From Deinandra increscens subsp. villosa (Eukaryota; Streptophyta; Magnoliopsida; Asterales; Asteraceae): a stretch of DNA of 64,000 bases. Shown here piece by piece: positions 1-11,320 of this stretch. Positions within the stretch are counted from its first letter, which is position 1. The number at the start of each line of letters is the position of its first letter. Under the pieces are notes generated by a model. The model was given only the letters and a program-made list of their open reading frames with translations, was not told the origin of the DNA and did no database searches. The translations under genes and the position numbers were made by a program. The stretch lies in NCBI GenBank assembly GCA_039602395.1, contig JBCNJP010000006.1, positions 46,586,325 through 46,650,324 on the forward strand, given 5' to 3'.

Positions 1-1
1 C

Positions 2-655
2 TCAAAATCCAGGGATAATGGTGCAAGATCCCAGGATTCTGGACACCCTGATAACCGTCTTGAAAGAGCATCCTCACCACCCGCGGACGCTAAAGTAATA
101 CACTTTATTTCTGGTGGTTCTGACATTTGTGGTACCTCTTATTCTGCAACAAAGAGACATGCCAAGGAATCCAAGTCGGATAGAGAGGGAAAACCCAGGA
201 AGAGTTCCATTCAACCTGATATCAAGGAAATTACATTCGGAGAAGATGACAGGCGTGATATCATAGACCCTCATCATGACGGGTTGGTGAATATAATCCA
301 GTTGGAGGCCTTGCAGAAGATGGGAATTCCGCATTCAGAGATCATCTCAAAATCCACGGTACTCGTGGGTTTCAGTGGCGAAACAAAGAATACCCTGGGC
401 GAAATCAAGCTTCCAATTTACGTAGAAGGACTCAACTCAGTTCAGCGTTTTTGTGTGATGGACGCACCATCAGGGTACAATGTAATCCTGGGTAGACCCT
501 GGATTCATGATAACAAGGCTGTACCCTCGACGTACCATCAATGTGTGAAGCTGCCAACACCCTGGGGTGTGATCACAGTACATAGCGACCAACAAGAGGC
601 CAAGGAGTGTTACACTACATCAATGAAAATATCCTCCAAACAATGACAAGCATAG
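2..655 (+). pseudogene. gag-pro: gag C-terminus and protease remnant of Tat-A
   Basis: One frame runs from position 2 to a TGA at 644-646. It matches the region before RT in elements B and E: a segment with SGGSDICGTSYSA, then the protease-side sequence with STVLVGFSGETKNTLGE and YNVILGRPWIHD. In B and E a block of about 20 codons with the aspartic protease motif DGGS lies between GLV and NII. In A this block is missing (join near 288-292) and the frame is kept, so A has lost its retropepsin catalytic aspartate. The TGA at 644 aligns with CGT in B and may be decay of a CGA codon; the following TAG at 653 is shared with B. Confidence 0.8.
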
Positions 656-661
656 CAATTA
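653..661 (+). other. Conserved stop with readthrough-type context (TAG CAA TTA)
   Basis: TAG at 653-655 is followed by CAA TTA, then AAG AAA AAG and the start of the RT domain. The same aligned position is TAG TAA TTA in element B (8906-8898) and TAA CAA TTA in element E (18126-18118). STOP-CAR-YYA is the context of tobamovirus-type readthrough. The stop sits exactly between the protease and RT domains, where retrotransposons often place recoding. Readthrough is inferred. A TGA three codons upstream in A would block it in this copy. Confidence 0.55.
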
Positions 662-2205
662 AAGAAAAAGGCCCGGGAAGCCCTGGAAGCAAGAGAGCAA
701 GACGTCAAAGCTGTCGAGTTGGACCCCTCAAATCCAGGGAAGAAAGTATATATTGGAACAAATATTCCAGGGCCAATAGAGGAACAGTTAATACATCTAC
801 TCAGAACCAGAATGTCAACCTTCGCTTGGTCCCATGATGACATGACAGGTATTTCTAAATCCGTTATTACACATAAACTTGGAATTGATAACTCTTCCAG
901 GCCCATACACCAAAAGAGAAGAAAATTTGCACCGAAAAAGAACGTCATAATCCAGGAAGAGGTTGATAGACTCCTAAAAGCAAGGATGATCAGAGAAGTA
1001 AAGTTTCCCAGGTGGTTAGCCAATGTGGTGGTAGTTGGAAAGAAAAAATGGTAAATGGAGGGTATGTGTGGATTACACAGACCTGAACCGTGCATGCCCA
1101 GAGGATCCATTCCCGCTACCACACATAGATTCCATGGTCGATGCCACGGCAGGCCATGAAATGTTGAGTTTCATGGACGCTACCTCAGGATTTTAGCAGA
1201 TTCAGATGGAACCCCAGGATCAGGAAGATACGGCATTCATAACACCAACAGGTATATATTGCTATATAGTTATGCCCTTTGGACTAAAAAATGCAGGGGC
1301 AACGTACCAGAGATTGGTTAACATGATGTTCAAAGAAAAACTGGGGGACACGATGGAGGTGTATATCGACGACATGGTGGTGAAATCCAGGGTCACCAAT
1401 GACCATGTCCAGGATGTTAAGGATTCCTTCGACATCCTGGATAAATATAACATGAAGCTAAATCCAGAAAAGTGCCATTTTGGAGTCGGAGCAGGCAAAT
1501 TCCTGGGATACATGGTAACCAAGAGAGGCATAGAGGCAAGTCCGGAGCAAATCAGGGCAATTGCCAACCTACAATCACCATCCAGCACCAAGGACGTTCA
1601 AAGACTTACAGGTAGAATTGCTGCCCTGGATAGATTTATATCGAAATCCTCAGAAAGATGCAGGGAATTCTATGACATCCTAAAGAAGAACAAGAAATTC
1701 GAGTGGAAGGAAGAACACGAGAAGGCGTTCCAGGATTTGAAAACATACTTGTCCACGGCACCCTTGCTTATGAAGCCTAATCCAGGGGAGCCCCTGTCCC
1801 TGTATTTTGCAGTTTCCAGGAATACGGTAAGTGCAGTCCTGACCAAGGATGCGGAAGGTCAGCAACATCCGGTTTATTACATAAGTAAAAGCTTACTTGA
1901 TGCTGAATCCAGGTACTCACACCTTGAAAAACTTATATTAGCCCTAAGTATGGCATGTACTAAACTTAGACACTATTTTGAAACTCATACAATTCATATT
2001 AGAACTAACTACCCTATAAAGTCTGTTTTGAGAAAACCAGAAATGTCAGGTCGAATGGCTAAGTGGTCGGTGAAGCTAAGTGCGTATGATCTGATATACG
2101 AGGCCAGAACAGCTATAAAATCCCAGGCTCTAGCTGATTTTGTGGCTGATTTCAGTACTGATATACAACAAGAAGCGGACCATGAATTCCAGCATCTTCA
2201 ACAAG
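656..2205 (+). pseudogene. pol: Reverse transcriptase and RNase H domains of Tat-A pol
   Basis: Translation shows a Ty3/gypsy RT: the leader VITHKLGID and HQKRRKFAP, the IREVKFPRWLANVVVV block, a broken VCVDYTDLNRACP block, FVMPFGLKNAGATYQ-type motifs, and the catalytic YIDD at 1362-1373. The RT-linked RNase H follows, with LSLYFAVS and HPVYYISKSLLDAE. The gene is broken by an extra A in the A-run near 1045, which shifts frame 2 to frame 0, and by an in-frame TAG at 1194-1196. The product would copy element RNA into DNA in the virus-like particle. B and E carry homologous copies on the minus strand. Confidence 0.9.
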
Positions 2206-2640
2206 AAGAAATTTCAGGGTCATGGACCTTGTTCACTGATGGAGCATCAAATATCAGGGGGACAGGCCTAGGAATTGTACTGAAATCGCCACAGGGGGAC
2301 ATGATACCCTAGGCTGTCAGATGTGGATTTCAAGCAACTAACAATGAAGCTGAGTATGAGGCCCTAATTGCTGGGTTACATTTAGCATTACACTTGGGAA
2401 TTCAGCACATCCAGGTATACGTTGATTCTCTTCCTTTAGCTAACCATTTTAATGGGTCTTATGCAGCTAAAGGAGAGAAATTAATCAAATACTTGGAGGT
2501 GGTAAAAAGAATGTCCCAGGATTTTCAAAATTTTAATATCCAACAAGTACCAAGGGAGGAGAATACTGAAGCAGATGCATTGGCAAACTTAGGTTCAGTA
2601 TTCAAGGCTCTTGAAGACACCCACATTCCTATAATTCATG
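2206..2640 (+). pseudogene. pol: Second (archaeal-type) RNase H domain of Tat-A
   Basis: After the RT-linked RNase H comes a second RNase H fold: LFTDGAS with its catalytic aspartate near 2238, GTGLGIVL, then NNEAEYEALIAGL with the catalytic glutamate, VYVDS with the next aspartate near 2418, and EADALANLGS at the end. A dual RNase H is known for the Tat lineage and separates these elements from Athila and chromoviruses. An in-frame TAG at 2310-2312 (a CAG-like position) splits the domain. Confidence 0.85.
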
Positions 2641-3979
2641 TACTAACACCAGCTATAGACCAGGGTACAGATACCCAGGATTCTGACACAACAGAAAAAA
2701 TCCTGGTATCCAGTACCCAGGATTCTTCAACCCAAGAGGAATCCTGGACCAGAGCAATTATTCAGTATTTGCAGGATGGTACTATTCCAGGGAACGAGAA
2801 GGATGCCCGAGCATTCAGAGTAAGAGTAGCCAGGTACGTAGTTATCAAAAATATATTATATAAAAAGTCTTTTGCAGGTACGTATTTGAGGTGCTTGGAG
2901 AAGGATGAAGCCCAGGAAGTACTCAAAGACATTCATGAGGGTGATTGTGGAAACCATACAGGGGGCAGGTCCTTGATGTCTAAAATTCTGAGAACAGGGT
3001 ATTATTGGCCTACTATGAGGAAAGATGCCCAGGATTTCTCTCAAAAATGTGATGCATGTCAAAGACACGCCAATGTGCCTCACCAGCCTGCAGAACCTCT
3101 ATATCCTATTCCAGCATCCTGGCCCTTCATGAAGTGGGGGATGGACATTGTTGGTAAATTACCCAAGGCCCCTGGAGGAAAGGTATTCATGTTAGCAATG
3201 ACATGATTATTTCTCGAAATGGATTGTTGCCGAGGCGTACGTTCAAGTCAGGGAAAAATAAGTTATATCCTTCATTAAAAGGAACATATTAACAAGGTTT
3301 GGAGTGCCATCTGAGATCGTTTGTGATAATGGCTCCCAATTTTTTGGGAGTAGGACCACAGGATTCTGCGAATCCTGGGGCATAAAGATGATAACATCGA
3401 CTCCAGTGCATCCTCAAGCTAATGGCCAGGCTGAATCAAGCAACAAAATCATCATAAATAACTTGAAGAAGAGATTGAGGGAAAAGAAGGGAAGATGGGC
3501 AGAAGAGCTACCCTTGGCACTATGGGCAGACAGGACTACCTCCAAGAACGCCACAGGCCAAACCCCATTTTCCTTGGTCTTTGGTACTGAAGCTGTTATC
3601 CCAACCGAAATGGTGGTCCCAACATTCAGGGTCAGTGCTCAGACCCAGGACTCAAATGATCAGTCCCTGGTTGAAGATTTGGATACCCTGGATGAACTAA
3701 GAGATCAAGCAGCTTGGAGAATGCAGTCTACCAACAAAGAATTTCTAAGACCTACAACAAACATGTAAGGATCAGAAGGTTCAAGGTGGGAGATCTAGTC
3801 CTTAGAAAAGCATTTCAGAACACAACAAATCCAGGGGATGGAAAGTTGGCTCCTAAATGGGAAGGTCCCTACTTGATTGACTCTGAGGCTGGTAAGGGGG
3901 CATATTGGCTAGCTAATATGGAAGGAGAACTATTACCACGACCTTGGAATGCGATACACTTAAAGGCGTATTTCATGTA
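2641..3979 (+). pseudogene. pol: Integrase of Tat-A pol
   Basis: The zinc-binding HHCC part is visible (HEGDCGNHTGG, then CDACQRHA near 3049-3070), followed by the DDE core: aspartate in GMDIVGK (codon 3144), aspartate in CDNGSQF (codon 3325) and glutamate in GQAESSN (codon 3433). A C-terminal part with RRFKVGDLVLRK, KWEGPY and a final LKAYFM follows. Breaks are an extra T near 3204, an in-frame TAA at 3259-3261, and a frame change near 3714-3768. The intact enzyme would insert the DNA copy into the genome. No chromodomain is seen, as expected for Tat. Confidence 0.9.
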
Positions 3980-5163
3980 AGGCTACCTGTCCCAGGATTT
4001 GGCTACCCAGGTATGTGTTTGATTTTAAGTTAATGCTGCAAATCCAGGTCAGTTCCTCTCACTTAATTTATTTCATTTATCCGTTTATATGTTTTACCTT
4101 CATTATTCATTTATTAATATCAGTTACATGTTGCATTAATTATTATTCACCACCTTGAATACGCTAAGATCTATGTTTCGTCAATTGAGTTACTCAGAAT
4201 CCAGGGTATCCCAGGATTCGAGGCACCCAAAATGCAGGATGCTCAGAAATTCAAGGTACATGGAACAAACTGTACTCCAAGCCAACGACAATCAGCGTAT
4301 GACTCCTAAGTTTGAGACTGGCCATCTCACTTCCGTATTGGGTAAGGCCTAAACCCAACCCTAAGGTTTGAGGACTAAGCTTCCTCCATCCGAATATACG
4401 CTATCACGCCTCGCCCGGGACGCACGTGGCAAATTTTGCCTCGCCCGAGACGCACGTGATCCAAGTATGAAACCCTGGGATTGTGGGATCATCCGTCTTA
4501 ATAGCATTGGTGGCAACCTCCCAATCCAGGGACATATGCGGATCTCTTAAGGTTTAAAACGATTAACGCGTTTTCAAGATGGATAGGTGCTAACGTACCA
4601 ACTTAAGTCTCCGAGGACATGCCCTAGTTCAGTCAGTACGACTAAGAGGAAATCCCTAGTTCGCCAGTACGGCACCGGGCATGACCCCAGAAATAACTTA
4701 AGAGATCACCTAGTGACCAGGTTTGACCTAATCCGGGTCATAACGGTCAAAGTCTAAGTAAATTAACTTCATGTCTAGTTAATTCTGATTGATATGTTCC
4801 TATTATAGGAAACATCCACAAGTCTGCTAAAGCTACGAGGAATCCTAAATCCTGGGGGCAATCCAGGAATACCAAGGTAAACCTTAGTATTATTTCGTAC
4901 GTCGGCAAATGCATTTCGGATATTTCAAACACAAGCATGTAACTAAAGCAGTTATATATATAAAACCCAACCTGGGCCCGGAACAGCTCCGGACGTCCCA
5001 GGATGGGGACACATCAAAAGACCCTGGATTCCACACCCAGGGGTGGGATATTGTCTTAAACAAAATAAACCGGGAAACATCACCCGGTAAACCATCACAA
5101 ACAAGAAATTAAAATTGTCTTCAAGAACAAACATAAGAACAGGAAAAAGATGACCAACAACCT
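3980..5163 (+). other. Non-coding spacer between pol and the antisense gene of Tat-A
   Basis: There is no credible gene here. The stretch contains a short direct repeat, CTCGCCCGRGACGCACGTG, twice near 4410-4460, and phrases such as CTAGTTC..CAGTACG repeated near 4620-4680. Tat-C has a similar spacer after its gag (31221-31838), with its own repeat GCCAGTAGCGCACG. The block is therefore a shared, fast-changing untranslated region. Confidence 0.6.
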
Positions 5164-6907
5164 TCAAGCATCATCCTGGGTCGTCCTCTTCGCTTCCTTC
5201 TCCTCCGCTGCCTTCTCTGCTGCCTTAGGGTCCTGGGCCGGCTGCTCTCCTCCCTTGGGCTGGTCGATGTCCATGGCGTGACCAGCGGAGCCCTTGGATG
5301 GGGTGCTTTTGCTGGATCCAGGGCCGGTTTCAGGGTCACACCCTGCGGGGATGGTGGCGCCTAAGTTGCGAAGCTTGTTTGCCCAGTCGGACACATCCCA
5401 ATTGGGGTTCTGAAACCCCAGGTCCCTGGCCTCTTTCGCCATCTTCAACCTGCACTGGAGGAGCGAGATGCGGGCTATCAACCTACCCTCATCACCTTTT
5501 GCAACCAGCGCAGCCTCATGCTCAGCCCGCACCTCAACAGCCCTCTTCTCCAGCTCCTGCACCAGCCCCAGGTTCTTGTCAGCAACGATCTTGTTCAAGC
5601 TCAGTTCCTTCTTCAGGGTGGCGACCTCCTTCCTAGCTAAGGATTCAGCATCCTGGGCACGCCTCTCAGCAGACTAGACCAGTGCAAAGAATCGCCCAGC
5701 AATCTGCATATGAAGGCAAGTTAATTAACAATTTACACCCTAAGTAGACTAACTGTGCAGGAAAGTTCAGGGGTACCCAGGATTTACTTACTTGGTGAGA
5801 GATGGCCTCAGTGTGTGAAAGTAGCCCAGCAGCGTCCATGTTTTCCAGGGGCTGCATTGATATTGCGGAGGTGGTGGCCCTGGTTTTACGCTTGGTACCT
5901 AAGGTCTTGGAAGGTGGAGCTTTGGGGACCGATGGAGGCTCAGATTTTACCGTGGCCAGGATCTGGAAGTCGTCATCACTCAGTAGATAGGCTTCCAGAT
6001 CCACCTCTTCAAGGTTCACAGCGGCAGCAGCTAGGAAACAAAAAGCATAAAAAGTTAGCAGAATCCAGAGAAAATCCTAGGTCTAAAAAGCAGAGTACCA
6101 AGATACTTACAACTTGACATGCTATGGGAGGTAGATGAAGCAGCTTGGTGCGGGTCCGTCTTGAATTCTCGGTCCACTTCGTTGATGCTGAGGAAAGCTT
6201 CAAATCTCTCGAACACCCCAGGATTTGCAGGTCCAATGGAGCTTAAGCTGGGAACTGCAGAACAAAAATCCAAGGTCAGTATTTGAATAAGATAAAATCC
6301 TAATCCCTAATGCAGGTAAAGACCTACCGTCTACTCTCCACCTAATCGGGAGGCTCACACCCCCTGGAATAGTTGACCTCTTCACAAAGAAAAATTTCCC
6401 TTTCCATTCCTCGTGAAGCGAAGCCCGAGGAATCATCTGAATTTCTTTGTTCAAAGCTTTGAACAAGAATCGGTTGTTACCATGGGATTTGAGCTCATAA
6501 CCCAGGGCCAGTTCAGGCAACCCAACCAGGGAATCAAACTCATTGTTGAGACGATCGATGGAACCCAGGATTCTCCAAACATTAGGAAGGGTTTGGGCAA
6601 ATGCAAGACCAGTAGCCTTGAAGAACTCGGCCAGAAGGCCGGTGAAAGGGTAGGATAGCCCCATGGAGAAAGGAGTAAAAGGAAAGCAGACCCAGGTCTC
6701 AGAACAGAAATCCGATCGAACCCTTTTGTCGAAGGGTCTGATCTCAGTGGATTCGGGGAAAAGGCCCGACGACAACAATGCAGCGATGTCGTCATAGGTG
6801 AAAGTGCAGGCTTCGAGCGCTCGGCTCTGCAAATAGAACTGATAGAGGAAATCCTCGATTCCAGTCCCTTCAGCCGTTGTCTCCGCTCGTATTTTCTTTC
6901 GGGTCAT
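5164..6907 (-). pseudogene. Antisense four-exon gene of Tat-A (gypsy-type transposon extra gene)
   Basis: On the opposite strand to pol I read exon 1 at 6907-6328, exon 2 at 6254-6111, exon 3 at 6030-5792 and exon 4 at 5703-5164. Every junction has GT donors (GTAGGT, GTAAGT, GTAAGT) and AG acceptors, with phases 1, 1 and 0. Exon 1 carries a conserved block (CFPFTPFSMGLSYPF, NVWRILGSIDRLN, WKGKFFFVKRS) resembling the Pfam family for putative gypsy-type transposon proteins (Transposase_28). Exon 3 has a basic KRKTR patch. Exon 4 is a charged coiled coil with a Pro/Ala/Lys-rich tail. An in-frame TAG at 5676-5674, near the start of exon 4, breaks it. Tat-lineage antisense genes are known; their role is not. 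Tat-C shares the layout. Confidence 0.85.
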
Positions 6908-7038
6908 GATCGGAGGATGAAGGGAAAAGTGGGGAGAAAAAGATTACCTGATCGAAAGAGGAGAAAAGCCGGAGGTCCGAGCAGTTGAACTTTGCTCTCG
7001 AAAACGGTAATAGTAAAGAGAGAAGAGGTAAATGCAAG

Positions 7039-7045
7039 TATTTAA
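7039..7045 (-). promoter_or_regulatory. TATA-like box of the Tat-A antisense gene
   Basis: TTAAATA on the minus strand lies 132 bp upstream of the antisense ATG at 6907. The same heptamer occurs 101 bp (Tat-K, 20825-20831) and 115 bp (Tat-C, 33650-33644) upstream of the matching starts, between the gene and the polypurine tract. Promoter function is inferred from this conserved position. Confidence 0.45.
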
Positions 7046-7189
7046 GGGGATTTAGAAGTTGTAGAGGTGATGGGACATGACCCCACGACGTGGCGCGACG
7101 GATCCTTATTTAACAGACACGATCGACACAAGGGTTGATTTGACCCAAAATTTGAAATTTTCACAGCTGTAAATTCTATCCACAACTCG

Positions 7190-7207
7190 CGAAAATTTGG
7201 GGGCAAT
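7190..7207 (+). other. Polypurine tract of Tat-A
   Basis: GAAAATTTGGGGGCAAT directly precedes the LTR start TGTTATACC. The same tract stands next to the Tat-K LTR (20681-20665, minus) and, as AAGGGGCAAT, next to the Tat-C 3' LTR. It is the expected primer site for plus-strand DNA. Confidence 0.75.
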
Positions 7208-8115
7208 TGTTATACCCCGAATTCTCGGCTGATAATCCAGGGCACAGGTAAAGGCCAAGGGCAGGAGTGACCCAGGAATTGTATGACCCAGAATTTAACA
7301 GGTAACGTTCAAATGACCCTGAATGTGTCCATAGTAAAGTGATGGCCCAGGATGTCAACTTTATTCAGGGAAGTTTACATTCATTTTATTCTATTTAATA
7401 TGATCTAAAATGTGCATAATCCAGGGTTACCCTTATTTTATAGATGACCCAGCATGTGGAAATGACCCTGCATGCTAGGACATCGTTACTAACGTATTTT
7501 GTGCCTTTATCTAAGTGACGATAGGTTGACAAAGTCTCTCAAACGGTCGAATGAGGGAAGCTGAAGACTCATTTAGCAAGTGGTCAAAGTTTGTTAGCTA
7601 AAAGACCGGTCAACTAACTGAAAGAGACGTTGAGAAGAAGATCCCTGGAATATCGGAGAAGTAGTTGAAGATCTAGGAGTATAAATAGGACCCTTAGACT
7701 CATTTTTCAGCTCATTCGAGCTTTACTCATTATATTCTCGTACTAATTTCTCTGCGAACTCATTGTAATCAACATTTTTAGTGATCAATAAATTGGTAGC
7801 GTGTGTTATCGCTACCCGGGGTTTTTATGCCGGCGGCGCCTTAGAGACATCTAAGGGCTAAGGGCTTTTCCCTAGTAAAATTCTCCGTGTTCCTACTTGC
7901 ATTTCAGGTTACATTTGTGTTGCTAAGCTTCTTAACGGATTTCATAGGCAAACCTAACTTTTTATCAAAGATTTTAGTTATTTGTCCCTGGAATTCTGCT
8001 GTTGTCCCAGGATTATTTCAAACTATTTTCATATCCGAATTTTAGACACCTAACCTCACATACAAATTTGGTTCAAACTTTGCTAATTTAACTTAAGTAA
8101 TTTTTAGCCAAAACA
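7208..8115 (+). repeat. 3' LTR of Tat-A (908 bp)
   Basis: The LTR runs from TGTTATACCCC to CCAAAACA. It holds a TATA box (TATAAATA, 7680-7687), a polyadenylation signal (AATAAA, 7787-7792) and the conserved GCCGGC-containing segment near 7830 that is also found in the LTRs of B and K. The right end is fixed by the abrupt start of B's RT at 8116. Confidence 0.85.
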
Positions 8116-8903
8116 CTTGTCTAGGATGTCAAGGATTGCTTGACATCCTGAACATGGGTGCTGACATTCAGGGACTTTACCACCATGTCGTCTATGTATA
8201 CCTCCATAGTTTCTCCTAACTTTTCTTTGAACATCATATTCACCAATCTTTGATAGGTTGCCCCTGCATTTTTTAATCCAAAAGGCATAACAAAATAACA
8301 GTAAATACCTGTTGGTGTGATGAAAGCAGTATCCTCTTGATCGCTGGGTTCCATCTGAATTTGTTGAAATCCAGAGGTGGCATCCATAAATGTTAGCATT
8401 TCATGACCTGTCGTTGCATCAACCATTGAGTCGATGTGTGGCAAAGGAAAAGGGTCTTTAGGGCATGCACGGTTCAAATCTGTATAATCTACACAGACCC
8501 TCCACTTGCCGTTTTTCTTCTCCACAACCACCACATTTGCCAACCATCTTGGGAATTTAACCTCTCTGATCATCTTATTCTTCAACAGACGATCCACCTC
8601 TTCTTGAATTATTACATGCTTTTCAGGGGCATATTTTCTCCTCTTTTGATGCACAGGTCTGTAAGAAGGATCAATACCAAGTTTATGTGTTATAACGTCT
8701 TTGGATATACTTGTCATATCTTCAGTATTCCATGCAAATGTTGACATCCTAGACCGGAGAAACTCCACCGGTTCTTGTTCAATAGGACCAGGGATGTTAC
8801 TACCAATTGACACCTTTTTCCCAGGATGCGAGGGGTCTAGGATTATTTGTTTTACATCCTGCTCCCTTGCTTCTACAATGTCCCTGGCCTTTTTCTTTAA
8901 TTA
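8116..8903 (-). pseudogene. pol: RT N-terminal part of Tat-B
   Basis: The frame from the KKKARD block through SIGSNIPGPIEQE, HQKRRKYAP, VCVDYTDLNRACPKDPFPL, FVMPFGLKNAGATYQ and the catalytic YIDD is open. A missing base near HVQDVK then shifts the frame about 30 bp before the break at 8116. This stretch is better preserved than the same part of A. It ends because A was inserted here, not because the gene stopped. Confidence 0.85.
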
Positions 8904-9842
8904 CTATCCTTGACGGGCTTTGGCTGAAATCTTCATGGCTGAAGTGTAGCAGTCTTTGCTTCTTGTTGGTCGTTGTGGATGGGGACCACTCCCCATGATG
9001 TTGGTAGTTTGAAACACTGATGGTACGTAGAGAGGACAGCTTTCATGTCGTGAATCCAGGGTCTTCCCAGGATAATGTTGTATCTGGACGGGGCATCCAT
9101 GACACAAAAGCGTTGCATTGAGTTCACCCCTTCGACATAAACTGGGAGCTTCACTTATCCCAGGGTATTTTTTGTTTCTCCACTGAAACCCAAGAGGACC
9201 GTGGATTTGGCAATGAATTCATCCTGGGGTATACTCATTTTCGTTAATGTTTCAAGCTGAATGATGTTGACAGAGCTGCCCCCGTCGATTAGGATCCCCG
9301 AAATGGTTGGCTATGTAGAGTGTAATAACAAGCCCTTCATGATGAGGGTCTATGATGTTGCACCTGTCATCTTCACCGAAGGTAACATCCTTAACATCTG
9401 CTTGTACTGAGGCTTTGACAAATTTCCTGGGTATATCTGATTTGGTTTTCCTCGCGTGCCTTTTAGCTGCAGAATAAGAAGTACCACATATATCAGATCC
9501 ACGAGAAATAAAATAAATTACCTTTGCATCCGGAGATGGGGATGCTGCCCGCTCAGGGTGTCCGCGTGATCTATCTGCATCTAGGGTCTGGTCAGTGCCC
9601 CTGGATTTCACAGACTGGTCAACGCCCCTGGATTTGTTTTTTTTCCTCCCCAAGAGTTTTTTTAGGAAGCCTTTACTCAGCAGATAGCTGATTTCTTTGC
9701 GCATAGCTATACAATCCTCGGTTAAATGACCAAAGTCCTCATGGTATGCACACCATTTGGACTTATCTTTCCAGGATGCTTGTTTGTCTGTCTTCTTAGG
9801 CCACCTTGCTTTGTCCCCCAGGTCCTGCATAGCGTTAATCAC
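8904..9842 (-). pseudogene. gag-pro: Late gag and protease region of Tat-B
   Basis: The part with WCAYHEDFGHLTEDC (a zinc-knuckle-like C/H motif) is followed by SRGSDICGTSYSA and then the protease region. The retropepsin motif DGGSS is encoded at about 9286-9275 but in a shifted frame. Another indel separates the QQEAK segment from the frame that ends at TAG 8906-8904. That TAG is the same aligned stop as in A. Confidence 0.8.
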
Positions 9843-10036
9843 ACTTGCAATGTTAGTAGCAAAGCAAAATTCATTAAAAGTAGGATATTCTTTGTCATCC
9901 TCATCTTTACCCTGGTCAACCCTATTAACCCTTGGATTATCGGGTTTGGAATAGGGTTTAGGTCTTAGGGACCTTGGATGTGTTGATTCAGATTTCCTGT
10001 TAAAAGGCCATATCCTGGGGTAACGTCGGCTTTTTC

Positions 10037-11245
10037 CTATATATTCCTATCCTCTTCAAGTCTGATGAATCGCAGGGCCCTATGCCTTACTTCATCAAGC
10101 CTGTGACAGGGGTTCATTACGAGATCTTGATAGAAAGTCGAATCTTTCTTGAGGCCCATCTTGAATGCTTGGACGGCAGTAGCCATATCCATATTGGGGA
10201 TATCCAAGGTCTCCTTGCTAAACCTATTCACATAATCCCTTATAGACTCGTTAGCATTCTGGGTTACCTTGTAAAGATCACTCGTCAGTTTCTCAAAAAC
10301 TGCGACTACAAGAGAATTGGTTATTAAACAAGTTAACTAAATGAGAAAAGGATGGGATAGAAAATGGTGGAATACTCAGCAACCATTTTAGAGCTGAACC
10401 TGTGAGTGTTGAACCAAAACCCTTACATAAGCATGCATCCTTGATATCAGGGGGCATGTACATCACCTCCATTCTTTCCTTATACTGCGCCACGTGTCCC
10501 TCCGGATCTGTTGTGCCGTCGTACAGTTTCATACTGGGAGTTTGAAACCTCTTGGGTATTTCCATGTCACATATCGGGGGAGCGAACCTTGAAAATCGAT
10601 GACTCGATGGTGCTACTTCAGGGATAGGTTGAACTACCCCTGGCACACTCGAGATCATCTCTTTCAATTTTTTGAGTTACTTCGCCCCTGCTGGGCTTAC
10701 ACATGCATCCTGCATAGATTCGTTAGTATGGGCATTAAGGTTAGGAGTTCCAAGGATGTTACCAGTATCCTAGGTAGCTATCCCGCCAGGATTCACACCG
10801 GAGTCCCTGAATGTAGACATCCTGGCCCTGTCAGCCAGGGTAGTGTAAGCAGCAAATGTAGGTCTTGGATCTATTATTTGAACGTCGTATGCCAAGCTAG
10901 ATCCATTTCCATGGCTGTTGTATTGTAGCCTTCTGGCCTGGACAGGAGATACGGGAGTATGATCTGCCCTGTTGATTTATGACCTCAGCCTGGCTACCTC
11001 TCAATACATATCCTGGTTCACTTTTGTAAACATGGCAAGGAGTTCATCGTTGGAAGCCATTATGGGATCTCTCCACCACATCCTGATCCTGTGACACCTT
11101 GATTGGTGGTTCTGCTAGCGTTGCGGTTCACAGGAGCGGTTGTTGTCATGGTAACTCGTGGCGGTGGTGGAGGAAGCACAGTGTTGGTTGTAGTAGAAGT
11201 GCTTGCAGGGGCATTCACATTCGAGGTACTCGGTTGTGTTGCCAT
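10037..11245 (-). pseudogene. gag: gag of Tat-B
   Basis: The start is ATG at 11245, 75 bp inside the primer site, giving a Ser/Thr/Pro-rich N-terminus. The conserved Ty3/gypsy gag core follows (RFAPPICDMEIPKRFQTP, GTTDPEGHVAQY, CKGFGSTLTGSALKWL, SHLVNLFNNQFSCSR, MDMATAVQAFKMGLKKDS). The frame changes near 11060-10667 and near 10293, so no single protein can be made. Gag forms the particle shell. The same core is present in E (19859-19285) and C (30441-31220). Confidence 0.8.
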
Positions 11246-11320
11246 TTTTGATAGATCTTTGTAGAAACCAAATTCAAGATAAATCCAGCAAGAGTTTGGA
11301 AAAATATTGCCACCAATTGC

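Larger units (their letters stand above)
1..8115 (+). mobile_element. Tat-lineage Ty3/gypsy retrotransposon A (5' part outside window)
   Basis: The stretch reads in order as gag/protease remnant, reverse transcriptase, RNase H, a second RNase H, integrase, a non-coding spacer, an antisense spliced gene, a polypurine tract and a 3' LTR. The second RNase H and the antisense gene are hallmarks of the Tat group (Ogre, Retand, Grande relatives). The LTR ends at 8115 and the minus-strand RT of element B begins at the next base, so A appears inserted in B; CTTGT (8116-8120) is the expected target duplication, with its partner off the window. Several stops and frameshifts make A non-functional for pol. 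Confidence 0.9.

Noticed and set aside
5164..6907. A host gene with a coiled coil, or an envelope gene
   Set aside because: Related genes with the same exons lie at the same place in Tat-C and Tat-K. It is antisense to pol and shows no signal peptide or membrane segment.
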